The position numbers and the translations under genes were made by a program. A stretch of DNA of 17,620 nucleotides, taken from positions 1-17,620 of the forward strand of contig CAYWRO010000072.1 of the NCBI GenBank assembly GCA_964460345.1. Direction: 5' to 3'. The DNA is from CAYWRO01 sp964460345. Lineage in GTDB: Bacteria; Planctomycetota; Phycisphaerae; Phycisphaerales; UBA1924. Positions 6,783 through 12,342 of this stretch are shown here, one piece after another (positions within the stretch are counted from its first letter, which is position 1; each line of letters begins with the position of its first letter). The notes beneath the pieces are model-generated. The model made no database searches. It was not told the origin of the DNA and was given only the letters and a program-made list of their open reading frames with translations.

Positions 6783-7372
6783 TCGCTGCTGTCCGCTCCA
6801 GCGTTGCCCGCGTTGCGGCGACCGCCTGTCGCCGGAGCGCGTGCGCGCTGCTGATTGTTGCGGGGGCCGTGACGGGGGCGTGCGAAACCTACGACCTGCC
6901 GCCGGGGTCGCGCCCGGTGCAGATTCCCTCCACCAATGTGCCGCCGCTGAACGTCGGGGAGATCGACCTCAGCCCGCTCGTGGTGGAGCGCATCCGCGTG
7001 CACCCGCTGACGCGCTGGGAAGACGTGGAACAGGATCCGCGCCTGATCGTGCACGTAGAACTGCGCGACCGGTACGGCCACGCCGTGAAGGGCTTCGGCG
7101 AACTGCGCATCCAACTGGAAGGCCGCGGCGAGCGCGACGAGCCGGCCGTGTGGGCGATCGACCTGATCAACCCGGACAACAACGCACGGTACTACGACGA
7201 CCTGATCTCACGCACGTACCAGGTGAGCGTGACAGGCCTGCCCGGCTGGGTGCGCGACTGGCTGAGCGAGGCGGAGCCGGACGACTGGATGCGCGTGAAC
7301 GCGTACTTTCGCACGGTGGATGCGGAGGGGCGCGAGCGGGTTCTGCATGATGATTTGCGGGTGCCGCCGTGA
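6779..7372 (+). CDS. Lipoprotein coupled to the membrane/coiled-coil gene
   Basis: 197 residues. The N-terminus is a lipoprotein signal peptide: basic n-region with R6, R11, R18, R19, hydrophobic ALLIVAGAV, and a lipobox ending in Cys35 (VTGAC). The mature part has a Pro-rich linker (YDLPPGSRPVQIPSTNVPP). A compact domain follows, with repeated beta-like strands (VERIRVHPLTRWED, DPRLIVHVELRDRYGHAVKG, GELRIQLEGRG) and conserved-looking acidic and aromatic residues (LINPDNNARYYDD). The middle resembles an Ig-like or transthyretin-like fold, but I do not recognise a named family. The start is fixed by the ATGA overlap with the preceding gene. A lipoprotein in a capsid operon could be an outer-membrane partner in release or a surface exclusion factor, or it could be an unrelated host gene joined to the operon. 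Confidence 0.7.
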   Translation: MIAAVRSSVARVAATACRRSACALLIVAGAVTGACETYDLPPGSRPVQIPSTNVPPLNVGEIDLSPLVVERIRVHPLTRWEDVEQDPRLIVHVELRDRYGHAVKGFGELRIQLEGRGERDEPAVWAIDLINPDNNARYYDDLISRTYQVSVTGLPGWVRDWLSEAEPDDWMRVNAYFRTVDAEGRERVLHDDLRVPP

Positions 7373-7415
7373 ATGGGACCGCTGGGTCGTACTGGTCTCA
7401 CTAGGCGCGGAGAAC

Positions 7416-7838
7416 ATGACAACGTACAGCACATCTCGTGAGATCGGCGCCGCTGTTGAGGCGGTGTTCGCCGCGTTCTGTGACCCGGCACGGCTGGCGC
7501 GGTGGTGGGGGCCTGCCGGGTTTACGAATGAGTTCAGCGTGTGCGAGTTTCAGCCTGGCGGGCGGTGGGTGTACGTGATGCGCGGGCCGAACGGGCGCGA
7601 GTACGCGAATGAGAGCGTGTTTGCGGAGATTGAGCCGCCGCGGCGGGTGGTGATCCAGCACGAGTCGCTGCCGCGGTATCGCCTGACGGTGGAGTTGACG
7701 TCTTCGGCGGGTGGGACGATGGTCTCGTGGTCGCAGGCATTTGAGAACGCGGAGACGGGGCGGCGGCTTGAGAAGATCGTGGCGCCGGCGAACGAAGAGA
7801 ACCTGGATCGGCTGACGGCGGAGGTTGCCCGGGGGTGA
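7416..7838 (+). CDS. SRPBCC / AHSA1-family protein
   Basis: 140 residues. It matches the START/Bet v1-like AHSA1 (activator of Hsp90 ATPase-like, polyketide cyclase-like) family over its full length. Marks are the N-terminal strand with SREIGAAVEAVFAAFCDPARLARWWGPAGFT (residues 7-37, read in pieces), the D-P-x-x-L-A-R-W-W-G-P signature, FQPGGRWVYVMRGPNG, and a final long helix with EENLDRLTAEV. Proteins of this family bind small hydrophobic ligands in a central cavity. The physiological ligand cannot be told from sequence. ATG 7416 follows GCGGAG closely. It starts 43 bp after the lipoprotein stop and is likely a host gene, not part of the capsid module. Confidence 0.88.
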   Translation: MTTYSTSREIGAAVEAVFAAFCDPARLARWWGPAGFTNEFSVCEFQPGGRWVYVMRGPNGREYANESVFAEIEPPRRVVIQHESLPRYRLTVELTSSAGGTMVSWSQAFENAETGRRLEKIVAPANEENLDRLTAEVARG

Positions 7839-8049
7839 ATCTCGGCCCGTTGCTGGAGATTCGTGCCCGCGAGGGCCGCGGTTATTGCCCCTGAATCGAA
7901 AGCTGCGCGGGTCATGAGGGGCGGACCTGGCGATCTCGCTGCTTGCGCAAAAGGGGCAAGGCTGCGCCGCCGATGCATGTCTTTAGCACGAACAGTTCGG
8001 CCGAGTTGCGTTATCGGTCGGCACTGGCGAACCCTCAAGGAGACGACAC

Positions 8050-8508
8050 ATGCGCAACACGATGATTTTCGCAGCGGCCGCGGCTGGCCTCCTTCTCGGC
8101 GGGTGCTCCGCCACCATGAAGCAGACCGAGGGCGGCAGCTACCTGTACGAGTCCGGCCGGCTGGAATCGCTGGAGCAAGCGAAGCTGGACAAGACGTGGC
8201 AAGCGTCGCTGGACGCCATGAAGGATCTTGAGTTGACGCTCAAGGAGACCAAGAAGGATGCGCTGGAGGCGCAGCTTCAGGCCGAGCAGGCCAACGGCCG
8301 CAGCGTGAAGGTGCGTTTGTTCCGCGTGGATGACAACACCACGCGCGTGCAGGTCCGTGCCGGCAACACCTTCAGCGCCGATGAGAGCGTCGGCGAGGTC
8401 GTGCTCAAGACGCTGCGCAAGCGCATCGACAACCCGCTCCCGGCCGACCAGGCGGGCAAGCCGCTGCCGAGCGAGACGAAGACGCTCGCCGCCGAGCAGA
8501 CGGACTGA
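8050..8508 (+). CDS. DUF3568-type lipoprotein (copy 1)
   Basis: 152 residues with AAGGAGACGAC upstream. The signal peptide has a lipobox LLGGC with the lipidated Cys19, and the mature protein starts CSATMKQTEGG. The fold pattern of the DUF3568 family follows: YLYESGRLESLEQ, then DKTWQASLDAMKDLEL, then a strand pair KVRLFRVDDNTTRVQVRAG, and a final helix with VVLKTLRKRI. The C-terminal tail (residues 128-152) is polar and probably disordered. The family is of unknown function; its members are envelope lipoproteins with an alpha/beta domain. A strong terminator follows at 8564-8629, so this gene is probably transcribed alone. It is closely similar to the third copy at 9926-10372. Confidence 0.85.
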   Translation: MRNTMIFAAAAAGLLLGGCSATMKQTEGGSYLYESGRLESLEQAKLDKTWQASLDAMKDLELTLKETKKDALEAQLQAEQANGRSVKVRLFRVDDNTTRVQVRAGNTFSADESVGEVVLKTLRKRIDNPLPADQAGKPLPSETKTLAAEQTD

Positions 8509-8531
8509 TCGCCTCTGCCAAGCCCTTTCCG

Positions 8532-8549
8532 GCCGGGACGGAGCCCGGC
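8532..8549 (+). other. Short GC hairpin after the first lipoprotein gene
   Basis: GCCGGG (8532-8537), loop ACGGAG, CCCGGC (8544-8549). It lies 24 nt after the stop codon and before the large terminator. It may be a 3' stabilising stem. Confidence 0.4.
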
Positions 8550-8563
8550 TTGATGCAACCCGC

Positions 8564-8629
8564 AAGCGCCCGCCCGTCGTGCCTGCCGCGGCTTTCCGTG
8601 CCGCGGGGCGCATGACGGCGGGCGCTTTT
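8564..8629 (+). terminator. Two-tier factor-independent terminator of lipoprotein copy 1
   Basis: The outer stem pairs AAGCGCCCGCC-c-GTCGTGC with GCATGAC-GGCGGGCGCTT, with one bulged C and one G-T pair, and is followed by TTTT at 8626-8629. Inside it, CCGCGGC and GCCGCGG form a second 7-bp stem with loop TTTCCGT. Confidence 0.8.
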
Positions 8630-8844
8630 CGCATGCGCTCTGGGAGCGAGTTCCTGAAGTCGGGCAGCAGTCGTTCTCAGCCTCTTTCAGGGATGCGTGT
8701 GCAAGCGCACCTTTTCCAGCATGTCATGCCCCGCGTTTCGAAGCCTGCACAAGCGGTGCCAGTTCTCCTGGCACGCAAGATCGGGCACTTTCACCCACAC
8801 TTGCGGGCAGACAACCGCCGCGCATGCGCTCACACTATGACTGG

Positions 8845-8868
8845 AGCGGGGATGACGTCATCCTCGCT
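8845..8868. promoter_or_regulatory. 24-bp palindrome, candidate operator
   Basis: AGCG-g-GGATGAC then GTCATCC-t-CGCT. The central 14 bp are a perfect palindrome and only one symmetric position of the 24 bp mismatches. It has no loop, so it is better suited to binding a dimeric regulator than to forming an RNA hairpin. It lies about 165 bp before the second lipoprotein start. Confidence 0.5.
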
Positions 8869-8970
8869 ACCAAGGGCCAAGGGACCTGAAGGGGCTCGGG
8901 AAGGGGCCGCGGGTTCCGGCACGTGCGGGAAGACACGCGGGCGATCGTGAACACACCCGCGCGACAACCG

Positions 8971-8995
8971 AGGCATCGCGGCCGGCGCGATGCCT
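8971..8995 (+). promoter_or_regulatory. Perfect 10-bp hairpin in the leader of lipoprotein copy 2
   Basis: AGGCATCGCG (8971-8980), loop GCCGG, CGCGATGCCT (8986-8995). It ends 37 nt before the start codon at 9033. There is no T-run. It could be an attenuator, an mRNA stabiliser or a protein-binding stem. Confidence 0.55.
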
Positions 8996-9032
8996 GCTTG
9001 TGAGCGTTCACGCAGGTGAAAGGAGACCGCCA

Positions 9033-9737
9033 ATGTTGCTTCGGACCAGACTTACGACACTCACTCTTGCGGCTTGCGGCATCGCGCTCGGGGCGTGCTC
9101 ATCCGCCACAATGCATGATTCGCAGACCGGCGCCTACGTGACGGACGGCGCGTGGGTGAAGTCCGTCGAGAACGCCCCCATTGATGAGGTCTACCAGGCT
9201 GCCGAAGCGGCCCTGCGCGACCTGGACATGGAAGTCCAGCGCCGCGAGCAGCGCGCGCTCAACGCCAACCTCAGCGCCGAGGAAGTGGACGGCACCAACA
9301 TCAAGATCGACCTCCAAAAGCTCAACGACAACTCCACGCGCCTGGCGATCAAGGTCGGCACCTTTGGCGATAACACCGTCGGCACGATGGTGCTGGACAA
9401 GGTGCGTGAGAACCTCCGCGGCGGCACCGCCCAGCGCCCGGACACCACCGGCCGCGCAACGCCCGCCGGCTTCCGGGAGCGCGACGACCAGCAGCAGCAA
9501 CAGCAGCGCCAGGACCAGATGGAGCGCCAACACGAGCAGGAGAAGGAAGACCTTGAGCGGCGGCAGCGCCAGCAGGAGCAGGAACTCGAGCGCCAGCGGG
9601 AGTTGCGCCAGCAGCAGCAGCAGCAGCAGCGTGACCGCGACATCGACGTTGACGTCGACACCGATGCCACCGACGATGAGGCCTGGCTGTCGCAGCCGAG
9701 TAATCAGGACGATGTGAACGATCCGCCGCAGGACTGA
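9033..9737 (+). CDS. DUF3568-type lipoprotein with coiled coil and Asp-rich tail (copy 2)
   Basis: 234 residues with AAAGGAGACC before ATG 9033. The lipobox is ALGAC with Cys22, followed by SSATMHDSQTGAYV. Residues 22-130 form the DUF3568-like domain (VKSVENAPIDEVYQAAEAAL, DLQKLNDNSTRLAIKVGTFG, MVLDKVRENL). It differs from its two neighbours by a C-terminal extension of about 90 residues: a Gln/Glu/Arg-rich coiled coil (about 150-208) with two Gln runs, then an Asp-rich stretch RDRDIDVDVDTDATDD. Seven in-frame CAG codons lie at 9609-9629. The coiled coil could reach across the periplasm or oligomerise, and the Asp-rich end could bind calcium; both are inference. It is followed by a terminator at 9766-9813. 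Confidence 0.85.
   Translation: MLLRTRLTTLTLAACGIALGACSSATMHDSQTGAYVTDGAWVKSVENAPIDEVYQAAEAALRDLDMEVQRREQRALNANLSAEEVDGTNIKIDLQKLNDNSTRLAIKVGTFGDNTVGTMVLDKVRENLRGGTAQRPDTTGRATPAGFRERDDQQQQQQRQDQMERQHEQEKEDLERRQRQQEQELERQRELRQQQQQQQRDRDIDVDVDTDATDDEAWLSQPSNQDDVNDPPQD
9609..9629 (+). repeat. In-frame CAG x7 tract
   Basis: Seven uninterrupted CAG codons encoding polyglutamine within the coiled-coil extension of the second lipoprotein. A shorter interrupted Gln tract (CAGCAGCAGCAACAGCAG) lies near 9489-9507. Length change by slippage would alter the Gln count without breaking the frame. Confidence 0.85.
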
Positions 9738-9765
9738 CCCTCGGCGGCTCAAAGTCAGTTGGCGG

Positions 9766-9813
9766 AAGCAAGATGCCGCGCGGCCGCTGGCCGGGCGCGC
9801 TTGCTTTCTTTTT
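9766..9813 (+). terminator. Factor-independent terminator of lipoprotein copy 2
   Basis: AAGCAAG then GCGCGGCC on the left pair with GGCC then GCGC-GCTTGCTT on the right, with small internal mismatches. It is followed by TTTCTTTTT at 9805-9813. Confidence 0.7.
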
Positions 9814-9841
9814 GCGCCGGAAACGCCTTTTCGTTCGCTCC

Positions 9842-9872
9842 TTGACCGGGGCGGAGCATGCGTGGGTACCAT
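9842..9872 (+). promoter_or_regulatory. Weak candidate promoter for lipoprotein copy 3
   Basis: TTGACC at 9842-9847 and TACCAT at 9867-9872, with 19 bp between, located about 55 bp before the start codon and after the preceding terminator. Spacing and the -10 box are poor, so this is only suggestive. Confidence 0.25.
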
Positions 9873-9925
9873 CTCCCTCTCACCACGGCGGGCGCAGAGG
9901 CCCCCGGAAGCTGAAAGGAGAACGC

Positions 9926-10372
9926 ATGCTTCGAACAGGACTGATTGCACTCGCCGCGGCGGCCGCGGCCATTGCGCTCTCGGCGTGCTCGGCCACGATG
10001 CACACCACGCAGGGCGGCACGTACGTCTACGAGCAGCCCTGGCTGGAGACAATCGAGCACGCCAGTCTGGATCGCACCTGGCAGGCGACGCAGGATGCCA
10101 TCGCCGATTTGGAGTTCACCGTCGATGAACGGGCCAAGGACTCACTCCAGGCAAAGCTCACCTCGAAGCAGGCCAGCGGCACCACCGTCCGCGTCGACCT
10201 GCTGCGCATGGACGACGACTCCACCAAGGTGCGCATCAAGGTCGGCGCGTTTGGTGATCGCGAGGTTGCCGAACTCGTGCTCAACAAGATCCGCGCCCGC
10301 ATCGCCCAGCCGCGACCGGCAGCGCAGTCGGAGGGGCAGGCCGACCAGGCCTCCGCCGAGACCGCCAAGTAA
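9926..10372 (+). CDS. DUF3568-type lipoprotein (copy 3)
   Basis: 148 residues with GAAAGGAGAACGC before the ATG. The signal peptide is Ala-rich with lipobox ALSAC (Cys21), then SATMHTTQGGTYVYEQ. The body matches copy 1 almost block for block: LDRTWQATQDAIADLEF, KAKDSLQAKLTSKQASG-like and TTVRVDLLRMDDDSTKVRIK regions, VGAFGDREVAELVLNKIRAR. It ends in a polar tail (AAQSEGQADQASAETAK). Function of the family is unknown; an envelope role is expected from the lipid anchor. A textbook terminator follows at 10401-10429 and a terminator precedes it, so it is a single-gene unit. The three copies probably arose by tandem duplication, with copy 2 diverging most. Confidence 0.86.
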   Translation: MLRTGLIALAAAAAAIALSACSATMHTTQGGTYVYEQPWLETIEHASLDRTWQATQDAIADLEFTVDERAKDSLQAKLTSKQASGTTVRVDLLRMDDDSTKVRIKVGAFGDREVAELVLNKIRARIAQPRPAAQSEGQADQASAETAK

Positions 10373-10400
10373 ACCCAGTTGTTTCAGGTACGTTCCAACG

Positions 10401-10429
10401 ATCGCACGCCCCCGGGCGTGCGATTTTTT
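10401..10429 (+). terminator. Factor-independent terminator of lipoprotein copy 3
   Basis: ATCGCACGCC and GGCGTGCGAT form a perfect 10-bp stem with a 4-nt loop, followed by a run of six T residues (10424-10429). It is the clearest terminator in the window. Confidence 0.93.
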
Positions 10430-10521
10430 CTTGCTGCCCGGCGGCCTCAGTGCCCACGCACCCCCCCACCGCCGCGTGAAGGCCGGTCAGAGGCGCCCGC
10501 CGGCCGCGTACCATCACCCGC

Positions 10522-11295
10522 ATGTGGAACTGCGAACAATTGCGCCATCCGCGGCCGGCGATCCTCGCCGCCGTCGTGCTCACCCCCGCCTCGGCCGCCC
10601 TGGCCCAGGACGTCGTCGAGCCGGAGGAGTCATTCACCCTCTGGGGGCTCTTCTGGGGGTCGGCTGACCTCTTTACCCTGCTGCTCGTCATCGGCAGCAT
10701 TGTCGCCGCGGCGGTGATCGTCCGGTGTGTGATGCGCATCAAGCCGGCCATTCTGCTGGCGCCGGAGTCGACGGAGGCGATCCGTCATCACCTGCGTGCC
10801 GGACGCTACAAGGAGTTGGAGCGGTTTGTGGAGGAGGATGACGCGTTTTCCGCCGCGGTGGTGCGGGCGGCGATGCGGGCGCGCAGCGCCGGCGCTTCGC
10901 CGGAGGGCATCACGGAGGCGGCGGAACTGGCCGCCTCACAGCGCTGCGCCGACTGGTTCCGCATGATCGAGCCGCTCAGCATCGTCGGCAACCTGGGACC
11001 GCTGCTGGGGCTCGCCGGGACCGTGTGGGGCATGATCATCGCCTTTGCTTCGCTCGGCGAAGCGGGCGGACAGGCGGGGCCTGCGGAGCTGTCGATCGGC
11101 ATCTCCAAGGCGCTCTTCCACACGCTGCTCGGGCTGATGCTCGCCGTGCCGGCGCTGACCGTGTTCGGCTTCTACCGCTCTTACATCGACAAGCTCTGCA
11201 ACCGCGCAATGCTCGAAGCGGCGGAGTTGGTCGACATGGTGCCGCCCTTGGACCTTGACCCGGGCGCATCACCCGCCACACGCAGCGAAGCCTGA
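10522..11295 (+). CDS. MotA/TolQ/ExbB-family proton channel protein
   Basis: 257 residues. These proteins form a pentameric inner-membrane channel with ExbD/TolR-type partners and use the proton gradient to drive outer-membrane work. I see a signal-like N-terminus ending ASAALAQ (about residue 29), a first membrane helix at about 47-69 (SADLFTLLLVIGSIVAAAVIVR), a cytoplasmic helical region (about 80-145), and the family signature GNLGPLLGLAGTVWGMIIAF at 156-175. A third helix is at 197-218 (ALFHTLLGLMLAVPALTVFG). The ATG has no strong ribosome binding site. Two ExbD-like genes follow directly (4 bp after the stop, then a 4-bp overlap). No TonB or receptor gene is adjacent, so whether this serves TonB-, Tol- or another function cannot be decided. 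Confidence 0.92.
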   Translation: MWNCEQLRHPRPAILAAVVLTPASAALAQDVVEPEESFTLWGLFWGSADLFTLLLVIGSIVAAAVIVRCVMRIKPAILLAPESTEAIRHHLRAGRYKELERFVEEDDAFSAAVVRAAMRARSAGASPEGITEAAELAASQRCADWFRMIEPLSIVGNLGPLLGLAGTVWGMIIAFASLGEAGGQAGPAELSIGISKALFHTLLGLMLAVPALTVFGFYRSYIDKLCNRAMLEAAELVDMVPPLDLDPGASPATRSEA

Positions 11296-11299
11296 GCCC

Positions 11300-11800
11300 A
11301 TGCGCGCACGGATGGGACAGATCGGCAGACGATGGAGTTACGCGGGCGCGGCCGGCGCTGGCGGCGGCAAGCTCGAAGGCGGCATCAACGCGACGCCGTT
11401 GATCGACGTCGTCATGTGCCTGATCGTCTTCTATCTCATCGTCGGCCGCCTGGCGGAGGTCAAGCTCAGCGTCGTCGATCTTCCGGCGGCCGCGGCGGGG
11501 GTGCAGGACCCGGAACCGGACCTGCTCGTCATCAACGTTGCGCCGGATGAGGCCGACCGAGGCGCGCCCGCGGCCATCACCGTCGAGGGGCGGCGGTTTC
11601 CCGATGTGGCGCTGCTGGAATCGGAGATCCGGCGCAGGTTGCAGGATGTCCCCACGAGCGTCGTCGTGGTGCGCGCCAGCCGCCGCCTGCCGTGGGCGCA
11701 GGTGGAGCCGGTGATCGCCGCGTGTCGCGAGGCGGGGGCGCCCCGCGTGCGCCTCGCGACCGAGCTTGAGGCAATCAGCACGCCGGGAGGCGGCTCATGA
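11300..11800 (+). CDS. ExbD/TolR-family protein (first)
   Basis: 166 residues. A short N-terminus is followed by the ExbD/TolR motif INATPLIDVVMCLIVFYLIV (29-48). Within it Asp36 aligns with the essential membrane Asp of the family, which carries protons. The periplasmic domain starts after residue 50 and has the usual VVVVRASRRLPWAQVEPVIAA (121-141) strand-helix pattern. The chosen ATG lies 4 bp after the ExbB-like stop; an ATG at 11312 is an alternative, and neither has a clear ribosome binding site, in keeping with translational coupling. It overlaps the next gene as ATGA at 11797-11800. The periplasmic part has an insert DEADRGAPAA not typical of short ExbD proteins. Confidence 0.88.
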   Translation: MRARMGQIGRRWSYAGAAGAGGGKLEGGINATPLIDVVMCLIVFYLIVGRLAEVKLSVVDLPAAAAGVQDPEPDLLVINVAPDEADRGAPAAITVEGRRFPDVALLESEIRRRLQDVPTSVVVVRASRRLPWAQVEPVIAACREAGAPRVRLATELEAISTPGGGS

Positions 11801-12303
11801 GCGCCGCCCGTGCAGCTGCGCGAGGCCGCCCGCCGCCGCCGCGGCGTCGCCCGCTGCGCCGCCGCGATGCGCTCCACACGCACTCCCTCCGCTTCGGGCC
11901 GAACATGACGCCCATGGTTGATGTGGTGATGGTCATCCTCATCTTCTTCATGGCCGCGACGACGTTCGCCGGCGATGAGTTCTTCCTGAGCGCGGGGCTC
12001 GTCCGTCAAACGCCGGCCTCAACACAACCGCGCGCCGACGACCCTTTCGCCCTGCCGCCGGTGAGGCTGACCATCGCCCTGAGCGCTGCCGACGGCCGCA
12101 CGATGGCCACCGGCATCGGCCTGGAGCGCGCCACGCCGGCTGAGCTTGCCGCAGCGCTGGCCGCCTTCACCGAAGGCACCGCAACCGACCGCATCGTGCT
12201 CATCATCAGTGCGGAGCCAAACGTGCCGTACGCCGACGTCGTGCAGATGCACGATGCGGCTACACGACTGGGAATCGAGAAGGTCGCTCTGCAGGCGGAA
12301 TAG
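11797..12303 (+). CDS. ExbD/TolR-family protein (second)
   Basis: 168 residues, starting within the stop of the first ExbD-like gene (ATGA). The N-terminus is strongly basic and Pro-rich (RGRPPPPRRRPLRRR), consistent with a cytoplasmic tail. The membrane motif is NMTPMVDVVMVILIFFMAAT (36-55) with Asp42 as the conserved proton-carrying residue. The periplasmic domain ends in IVLIISAEPNVPYADVVQMH and a short C-terminal strand. Two different ExbD-like partners suggest a mixed ExbD dimer in the pore of the ExbB pentamer. It is the last plus-strand gene; it converges with the GGT gene, whose stop lies 40 bp away, with no clear terminator hairpin between. Confidence 0.88.
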   Translation: MSAARAAARGRPPPPRRRPLRRRDALHTHSLRFGPNMTPMVDVVMVILIFFMAATTFAGDEFFLSAGLVRQTPASTQPRADDPFALPPVRLTIALSAADGRTMATGIGLERATPAELAAALAAFTEGTATDRIVLIISAEPNVPYADVVQMHDAATRLGIEKVALQAE

Positions 12304-12342
12304 AGGAAGCCTGCTCGAACGCTTTGATCTGCGATTCGGCGG

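Larger units (their letters stand above)
8630..9032 (+). promoter_or_regulatory. Long intergenic region with three palindromic elements
   Basis: About 400 bp without a credible gene, between the copy 1 terminator and the copy 2 start. It contains a 7-bp hairpin (GTGCCAG, loop TTCTC, CTGGCAC, 8756-8774), a 24-bp near-perfect palindrome (8845-8868) and a perfect 10-bp hairpin (8971-8995). I see no convincing -35/-10 pair by eye. A start-containing open frame across it has no family resemblance. It is the likely control region of the second lipoprotein gene, or may hide a small RNA. Confidence 0.5.

Noticed and set aside
6432..7372. Classical Rz/Rz1 spanin pair
   Set aside because: The order and lipoprotein fit, but the basic residues after the helix and the large lipoprotein do not; kept only as a weak alternative.
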